Shown here: in pieces, positions 1-3,865 of the stretch
Layout: each line of letters starts with the position of its first letter
How positions within the stretch are numbered: the first letter of the stretch is position 1
Source of the DNA: JAAYCI01 sp964370445
GTDB lineage: Bacteria; Bacillota; Clostridia; Oscillospirales; Ruminococcaceae
Assembly: GCA_964370445.1 (NCBI GenBank)
Contig: CAYJJK010000128.1
Location: forward strand, 1 to 5,830
Direction of reading: 5' to 3'
DNA length: 5,830 nucleotides
Made by a program: the position numbers and the translations under genes
The notes under the pieces: generated by a model
The model's database searches: none
What the model was told of the DNA's origin: nothing
What the model saw: the letters and a program-made list of their open reading frames with translations, nothing else

Positions 1-836
1 TCTTCGTTGATCATGGCCGAAATCTCACTGCTCCAGCCGCCGCATTTCGGGCCCTCTTGTGCAAGCACAAGGCGGCCGGTTTTTGCAACCGATTTTTGGA
101 TGGTGTCTTTGTCGTAAGGGAACACGGTGCGCAAATCGATAATTTCGCACTGCACGCCACTTTTTTCCATCTCTTTAGCAGCTTTGTGTGCTTTTTCCAG
201 CATGATTTGTGTGGCAACAATGGTTATATCGCCACCTTCGCGCTCAATTTCAGCTTCGTATAACGGAATCTCGTACAGCTCTTCCGGCACTTCGCCTTTT
301 ACGTTGTACAAGGCTTTATGCTCAAGATACACCACTGGGTTGTCGCTGCGGATGGCCGAAATCAACATACCTTTTGCTTCGTAAGGTGTGGTGGGCGCCA
401 CCACAACAAGGCCAGGTGTGTTCATAAACCACGGCTCTACAGTGGCCGAATGGTGATAAGCGCAACGGATGCCGCCGCCTTGTGGTGCGCGCACGGTTAA
501 ACCGCAGAAGGCTTTACCCTGATACATGTAGTTCATTTTTGCGGCATTGTTTGTAAGCTGATCAAAGCAAACGCCAAAGAAATCGGCAAACATGATTTCT
601 GCAACAGGTTTTAAGCCGCACACAGCTGCACCGCAGCAAAGGCCTAAAATAGCACTTTCGGAAAGAGCTGTGTCCATAATACGTTTGGGCCATTTGTTCC
701 AAATGCCTTTGGTAATGCCAAAGTCGCCGCCCATTTTTGCCACGTCTTCGCCCAAAACGAATACGCGGTTATCTTCTTCCATAATTTGATGCAAAGCCTC
801 ATTGATGGCCATGCCATAAGATAATTTTCTGCTCAT
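1..836 (-). CDS. ThDP-dependent dehydrogenase E1 beta subunit (acetoin/pyruvate dehydrogenase type), 3' end cut by window edge
   Basis: The frame is open from ATG at 836 to the left edge and gives 278 residues; the family is usually about 325, so roughly 45 C-terminal residues are missing. It begins MSRKLSYGMAINEAL, as transketolase-like E1 beta chains do. Visible family features are GED at 29-31, SESA with the ThDP-contacting Glu60, EIMFADF at 80-86, the region around NNAAKMNYM at 96-104, the conserved catalytic-type His129 in HHS (AQHS in relatives), VVAPTTPYEAKG near 145-160, and a C-terminal domain with DLRT and EGPK...GG. Known role: beta chain of the alpha2beta2 E1 that decarboxylates or cleaves a 2-oxoacid or acetoin on ThDP and passes the acyl group to lipoyl-E2. 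The start overlaps the E1 alpha stop (ATGA), preceded by an AGAGAGG ribosome site inside the upstream gene, implying translational coupling. Acetoin versus pyruvate or branched-chain specificity cannot be settled from sequence; E2/E3 are expected further left. Confidence 0.93.
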   Translation of the reverse strand, partial: MSRKLSYGMAINEALHQIMEEDNRVFVLGEDVAKMGGDFGITKGIWNKWPKRIMDTALSESAILGLCCGAAVCGLKPVAEIMFADFFGVCFDQLTNNAAKMNYMYQGKAFCGLTVRAPQGGGIRCAYHHSATVEPWFMNTPGLVVVAPTTPYEAKGMLISAIRSDNPVVYLEHKALYNVKGEVPEELYEIPLYEAEIEREGGDITIVATQIMLEKAHKAAKEMEKSGVQCEIIDLRTVFPYDKDTIQKSVAKTGRLVLAQEGPKCGGWSSEISAMINE

Positions 837-1813
837 CGTGGTTGCACCTCTCTGTCTGCATATGTATGCGTTGTGGCAAGGTCTAAAGTGGGGATTGGGC
901 TCTCTAAAGAGAATTTCAGCATTGCTTGTACATGCTCTTCTTCTTCTTCTTCAATTTTCTTTAAGTCGGCCTCTTTTACTTTTTCGCGGTTTTTCAAGAT
1001 ATCACGTGTCAGTTTAAGCGGGTCGCGATCTTTCCAGTATTTCACTTCTTCATCAGGGCGATATGCTGCGGGGTCGCCTGCGAAGTGGCCTTGCCAGCGG
1101 TATGTCATAAACTCAAGCAATGTGGGGCCTTCGCCTTTGCGTGCACGCTCTGCAGCGGCTTCGGTTGCTTCCACCACAGCTTCAATGTCGTTGCCATCAA
1201 TGCGGAACGACGGTACTTCGTAGCCTTCGCCCCATGTTTTCAGCTCTTTTTGTGGGTGGCTTTCGTCGTAACGTGTGGAAATGGCGTATTGGTTGTTGAT
1301 GAGGCTGTAAATCAGCGGCAATTTCCAGGTGGCTGCCATGTTCATGCTCTCGTGGCAAGTGCCTTCGCCCAGGGTGCCGTCGCCCATAAACACAACGGAT
1401 ACGTCATCTGTGTTTTCGTACGTGGCGGCAAAAGCGGTGCCCAGTGCTGTAACCACGGTGCTGCCTTGAATGCCGTTGAAGCCCATATTGCGGCAATCCA
1501 CGTCGTTTACGTGCATCGAGCCGCCACGGCCTTGGTTGATACCGGTGGCTTTACCAAAAATTTCAGCCATAACCAGTTTGGGGTCGGTGCCGCACAAAGC
1601 GATGGCACCATGGCCACGGTGGTCCGGGAATTTGTAGTCGGTTTTGCGCAGTGCATCCACCACGCCGGCTTGGCAAGCCTCTTGGCCAATGCTTAAATGC
1701 ACAAAGCCGGGCACAGTGCCGTTTGCCGCATAAATTTCGATGATTTCCTCAAAGCGACGAATCATCACCATATCGCGGTACAGTTTTAACAGTCTTTCTT
1801 TTGAAAGCGCCAT
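833..1813 (-). CDS. ThDP-dependent dehydrogenase E1 alpha subunit (acetoin dehydrogenase AcoA / PdhA family)
   Basis: A complete 326-residue protein, the normal length for bacterial acetoin/pyruvate dehydrogenase E1 alpha. The N-terminus (LLKLYRDMVMIRRFEE) is typical. Further motifs are GFVHLSIGQEA at 36-46, DHRGHG at 64-69, GRGGSMH at 95-101, and the classic ThDP-Mg motif GDG at 144-146 followed by exactly 26 residues and NN at 173-174. YRWQGHFAGDP at 238-248 resembles the acetoin dehydrogenase version of the active-site phosphorylation-loop region. The C-terminal segment carries a run of glutamates within a probable helix. Known role: with E1 beta it forms a heterotetramer that binds ThDP and starts oxidative cleavage to acyl-CoA. 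The ATG at 1813 is chosen because AAGGAGG lies 8 nt upstream; an in-frame TTG at 1837 would add 8 residues but lies inside an intercistronic hairpin. It follows mch by 54 bp and overlaps E1 beta. Substrate unassigned; acetoin-like methyl ketone or 2-oxoacid is likeliest. Confidence 0.95.
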   Translation of the reverse strand: MALSKERLLKLYRDMVMIRRFEEIIEIYAANGTVPGFVHLSIGQEACQAGVVDALRKTDYKFPDHRGHGAIALCGTDPKLVMAEIFGKATGINQGRGGSMHVNDVDCRNMGFNGIQGSTVVTALGTAFAATYENTDDVSVVFMGDGTLGEGTCHESMNMAATWKLPLIYSLINNQYAISTRYDESHPQKELKTWGEGYEVPSFRIDGNDIEAVVEATEAAAERARKGEGPTLLEFMTYRWQGHFAGDPAAYRPDEEVKYWKDRDPLKLTRDILKNREKVKEADLKKIEEEEEEHVQAMLKFSLESPIPTLDLATTHTYADREVQPR

Positions 1814-1818
1814 TGTTA

Positions 1819-1830
1819 TGTCCTCCTTAT
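1819..1830 (-). promoter_or_regulatory. Strong ribosome binding site that sets the E1 alpha start
   Basis: On the minus strand the sequence is AAGGAGG followed by 8 nt (ACATAACA) and ATG at 1813. This near-perfect anti-16S match decides the start against the upstream in-frame TTG at 1837. Confidence 0.8.
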
Positions 1831-1835
1831 TTAAC

Positions 1836-1864
1836 AAGCGTTTGTTCTCGAGTGAGAAACGCTT
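1836..1864 (-). other. Intercistronic hairpin between mch and E1 alpha
   Basis: A perfect 8-bp inverted repeat, AAGCGTTT and AAACGCTT, surrounds a 13-nt loop that can pair further through CTC/GAG. It starts 3 nt after the mch stop and ends a few bases before the E1 alpha ribosome site. No T-run follows on the minus strand, so a Rho-independent terminator is unlikely. A role as an mRNA stability or processing element that separates expression of mch from the E1 genes is an inference. Confidence 0.5.
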
Positions 1865-1867
1865 AAT

Positions 1868-2827
1868 TTAACGTAAAAAGCTTTTTTCGAGCACTTCGTA
1901 GTTGATTTCGCCAGCCGAGAATGCACGGCCGGAATTGATGTTGTGAATTTGTACTTTGCCCAGCGAATGCACGTCGTGATCTACATAGAAGAAGTCACGT
2001 CCGGCTGCTTCAAACACGTCTTCAAACAGCTCGCCATAGTTGGGCGATGACGTTTTGCCTGCCAGCTGATGAATCACTTTTGCAATGGAAACATCGTCGC
2101 TGTCTACCCACACTTCAATGTCGGCTCCGTAGATCAAAGCATCATTGATGCGGCCCATGGCTTTCAATTCATCTTTTACAATGGGGGCAATGGGGGCACT
2201 GCCGTGCATGTGCACAATTTGGCCTGCATTGAAGTTTTTCTCAAACATTTTGTGGCAGCATTGCTCTAAAATACGGGCCGATACTTGCACCGAACCCACA
2301 AGGCAATTGCTGGGTGCAACAAGCAAATAGGTGTCTTCCGGTTTTACATTGCAAGATTTTGCAATCTCCAGTGCTACTGCATCGGTTGGGAAGCGCACGT
2401 CTTGAATGCAAAGCACAGCTTTTTCGTAGTCGTCTTTGTAGTCGGTCATTTCGAAATACCAATCGCTGGCCACATGCGCTGTGGCGCGTGCAGGGCCACT
2501 GCCAATGGTGGCAAACTCGCCTTCGCCCAATTTCCAACCGGCAATCTGGCTGCCCATGCAGGATACCAGCGGCTCATCAACGTATACTTCAACGGACGAG
2601 AATGTGTATGTGTCGTTGAGTTTAAAACTGCCAAGATTTACAATGCCATGGTTGCCAAGCGATGCACGTGTAAACAGCAAAGCGGCGCGCCAGCTACCTT
2701 TCACATGGATGCCCATGTCCACTAAGTTCACACCACAATCCATTTTATGAACTTTGCAGCCAAGTGCCTCTGCATCGGTTACGATTTCGTTCACTACGTC
2801 CATCGTCATTTTGTTCAAACTAACCAT
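1868..2827 (-). CDS. mch: Methenyltetrahydromethanopterin cyclohydrolase homologue (Mch family)
   Basis: A complete 319-residue protein, matching the usual 315-325 of the Mch family (EC 3.5.4.27), recognised along its whole length. It has VHKMDCGVNLVDMGIHVKGS-like N-terminal spacing, GSQIAGW at 92-98, GSGPARA at 109-115, YKDDYEKAVL near 130-139, YLLVAPSNCLVGSVQVSARI at 167-186, APIAP at 211-215 with KDELKAMGRINDALIYG following, and a C-terminal NSGRAFSAGEINYEVLEKSF. Arg185 and Glu188 have the same three-residue spacing as the Arg/Glu pair implicated in catalysis in archaeal Mch (R183/E186 in Archaeoglobus, from memory). Known reaction: reversible hydrolysis of N5,N10-methenyl-H4MPT to N5-formyl-H4MPT in the cytoplasm. 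Start: ATG at 2827 with AAGGGG 6 nt upstream. It lies 75 bp after an SDR and 54 bp before E1 alpha, with no other H4MPT C1 gene visible, so the true substrate may be another cyclic amidine or pterin-like compound. Family membership is near certain; the reaction here is not. Confidence 0.92.
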   Translation of the reverse strand: MVSLNKMTMDVVNEIVTDAEALGCKVHKMDCGVNLVDMGIHVKGSWRAALLFTRASLGNHGIVNLGSFKLNDTYTFSSVEVYVDEPLVSCMGSQIAGWKLGEGEFATIGSGPARATAHVASDWYFEMTDYKDDYEKAVLCIQDVRFPTDAVALEIAKSCNVKPEDTYLLVAPSNCLVGSVQVSARILEQCCHKMFEKNFNAGQIVHMHGSAPIAPIVKDELKAMGRINDALIYGADIEVWVDSDDVSIAKVIHQLAGKTSSPNYGELFEDVFEAAGRDFFYVDHDVHSLGKVQIHNINSGRAFSAGEINYEVLEKSFLR

Positions 2828-2876
2828 GTTATGCCCCTTTCATTTGCAAAAATTAAAATTCATTTTTTTATAGAAA

Positions 2877-2901
2877 CTGTTTGAATATCCTTGATAAACA
2901 G
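2877..2901 (-). other. Weak inverted repeat between the SDR gene and mch
   Basis: CTGTTT and AAACAG form a perfect 6-bp stem around a 13-nt loop, starting 1 nt after the SDR stop. The following minus-strand sequence (TTTCTATAAAAAAATG) is A-rich rather than T-rich, so it is a poor terminator. It could be an intercistronic stem-loop like the one after mch, or chance in AT-rich DNA. Confidence 0.3.
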
Positions 2902-2902
2902 C

Positions 2903-3631
2903 CTAGGCTTTGCGGCCAAACACGTCGATGGCGGCGCCCATAATAGGCCATGCTTCGTCTGAGCAAAGGAACAATACCACCGGGGATACGTCGTCTACTT
3001 GCATCATGTCGTCCAGTTTAATGGTTACAGCGGCATCACTATCAAAACGCTCGCGTGTGTGCTCGGTGTTGGTCATGCCAAGGTAGATGGCATTGACATT
3101 GATGCCAAGGTCTTTTACTTCTTCCGAAAGAATTTGTGTAAGGCTTACAATGCCACCTTTAGAGGCTGCATACGCACCAAAACCCGGGAAGAAATGTTTT
3201 GCGCCAGAAGAAGACAAGTTTACAATTTTGCCATATTTGCGTTCTTTCATACCGGGCAAAACAGCCCTTGTGCAATAAAAAGTACCGTCTAAGTTGGCCG
3301 ACATGTGTTTTTTCCACTCGTCATCGCTTGTATCGGACACATGCACTGAATTGTGATACGCAGCGTTGTTGATGAGAATGTCCACCTTGCCAAATTTTTC
3401 AAAAATGGATGCAAAGGCTTTTTCTACTGCGGCTGCATCGCCAATGTCACAACCCACTGCCAATGCGTTGCCGCCGGCCGCATTGATTTCGGCTGCCACA
3501 CCCTCTACTTTAGAGACTGTACGCCCAATCAGCGCCACTTTGGCACCCTCTGCTGCAAATGCCTTGGCAAACCCGGCACCTAAACCTTGGCCGGCGCCCG
3601 TTACCACAGCCACTTTGTCTTGAAACTTCAT
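2903..3631 (-). CDS. SDR-family NAD(P)-dependent oxidoreductase (classical short-chain dehydrogenase/reductase, FabG-like)
   Basis: A complete 242-residue single-domain Rossmann protein of standard classical SDR length. Motifs in order are the dinucleotide loop TGAGQGLG at 11-18, Arg37 at the end of the second beta strand (favouring NADP(H) over NAD), CDI with Asp62, NNAA at 88-91, structural Asn113, catalytic Ser141 within SSS, and Tyr154/Lys158 in YAASK. The catalytic tetrad is intact. Two parts are unusual: the normal PG after the sixth strand is replaced by LG (AIYLGMTNTEH), and the C-terminus ends IDVFGRKA rather than the common VDGG. Known role: reversible carbonyl/alcohol interconversion in the cytoplasm. 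Start: ATG at 3631 has AGGAG 7 nt upstream; the longer frame to 3715 adds 28 residues with no SDR similarity and crosses the intergenic repeat. It is the first gene of the tight block with mch and E1, so it probably acts in the same pathway; substrate unknown. It is not placed in fatty acid synthesis because no fab neighbours are seen. Confidence 0.93.
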   Translation of the reverse strand: MKFQDKVAVVTGAGQGLGAGFAKAFAAEGAKVALIGRTVSKVEGVAAEINAAGGNALAVGCDIGDAAAVEKAFASIFEKFGKVDILINNAAYHNSVHVSDTSDDEWKKHMSANLDGTFYCTRAVLPGMKERKYGKIVNLSSSGAKHFFPGFGAYAASKGGIVSLTQILSEEVKDLGINVNAIYLGMTNTEHTRERFDSDAAVTIKLDDMMQVDDVSPVVLFLCSDEAWPIMGAAIDVFGRKA

Positions 3632-3636
3632 ATTGT

Positions 3637-3645
3637 TGCTCCTCT
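3637..3645 (-). promoter_or_regulatory. Ribosome binding site that sets the SDR start
   Basis: The minus strand reads GAGAGGAG, then CAACAAT, then ATG at 3631. This good Shine-Dalgarno match at 7 nt supports the 242-residue start over the longer open frame. Confidence 0.75.
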
Positions 3646-3708
3646 CATTTTTAAGCCCGGCCTGTCTTTGAAGGGTAAGCGAAAGGCCTTGGAGCGTTGC
3701 CCCACACC

Positions 3709-3734
3709 TTGCCACTTTTTAAAAAAGTGGGCAA
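3709..3734. repeat. Near-perfect palindrome in the intergenic gap
   Basis: The core CCACTTTTT-A-AAAAAGTGG (3712-3730) is a perfect 9-bp inverted repeat with a one-base centre. The arms extend outward to TTGCC and GGGCAA with a single bulged G, giving 26 nt. It is flanked on the left by a GC-richer segment (about 3655-3710) unlike the surrounding AT-rich sequence. The combination resembles a small dispersed intergenic repeat, but this cannot be tested within one window. A bidirectional terminator or regulator-binding site is an alternative. Confidence 0.5.
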
Positions 3735-3830
3735 ACCTTTCAATTGAGGATGCGTTTACCGCAGGCTATTTACCTAGTTTTCTTTTGGGTGCAAAGCACC
3801 TATCTGTTAGAAAAACGAAAGATTTTCTTT

Positions 3831-3853
3831 TAAAAAAGTTGCAAACTTCTTTA
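3831..3853 (-). terminator. Weak candidate terminator hairpin after the Mo hydroxylase gene
   Basis: On the minus strand TAAAGAAGTT-TGC-AACTTTTTTA forms a 10-bp stem (one G-U pair) with a 3-nt loop, 12 nt past the stop codon. The stem is almost all A/T, and its T-run lies within the 3' arm rather than after it, so termination strength is doubtful. If active it would separate the Mo hydroxylase transcript from the SDR-mch-E1 block; otherwise the genes are read through. Confidence 0.35.
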
Positions 3854-3865
3854 TAAAGGCCAACC

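Larger units (their letters stand above)
3632..3865. other. 234-bp non-coding gap between Mo hydroxylase and SDR genes
   Basis: No credible gene is present; the frames crossing it lack ribosome sites and known motifs. It holds the hairpin at 3831-3853, a small GGTGC/GCACC stem at 3788-3800, the palindrome at 3709-3734 and the SDR ribosome site. A possible promoter (TTGAAA at 3743-3738 with a TAAAAA-like -10 inside the palindrome, 16-nt spacer) is too weak to call. Confidence 0.6.

Noticed and set aside
1085..1696. 203-residue open frame on the plus strand
   Set aside because: It lies wholly antisense to the well-supported E1 alpha gene, with no ribosome site and no recognisable family motif.
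1814..1837. TTG start adding 8 residues to E1 alpha
   Set aside because: It lies within the hairpin and lacks a ribosome site, while ATG at 1813 has AAGGAGG 8 nt upstream.
2285..2725. 146-residue plus-strand open frame
   Set aside because: Antisense shadow of the full-length mch gene, which has motifs along its whole length.
3632..3715. 28-residue N-terminal extension of the SDR
   Set aside because: The internal ATG at 3631 has a good ribosome site and begins exactly where SDR homology normally begins.
3716..3743. Possible promoter for the SDR gene (TTGAAA, 16 nt, TAAAAA)
   Set aside because: The -10 match is poor and lies within an A/T palindrome, so chance is likely.
3587..3856. 89-residue plus-strand frame across the intergenic gap
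   Set aside because: It starts inside the SDR coding region, has no ribosome site, and its sequence is composed of the palindrome and AT-rich repeats.
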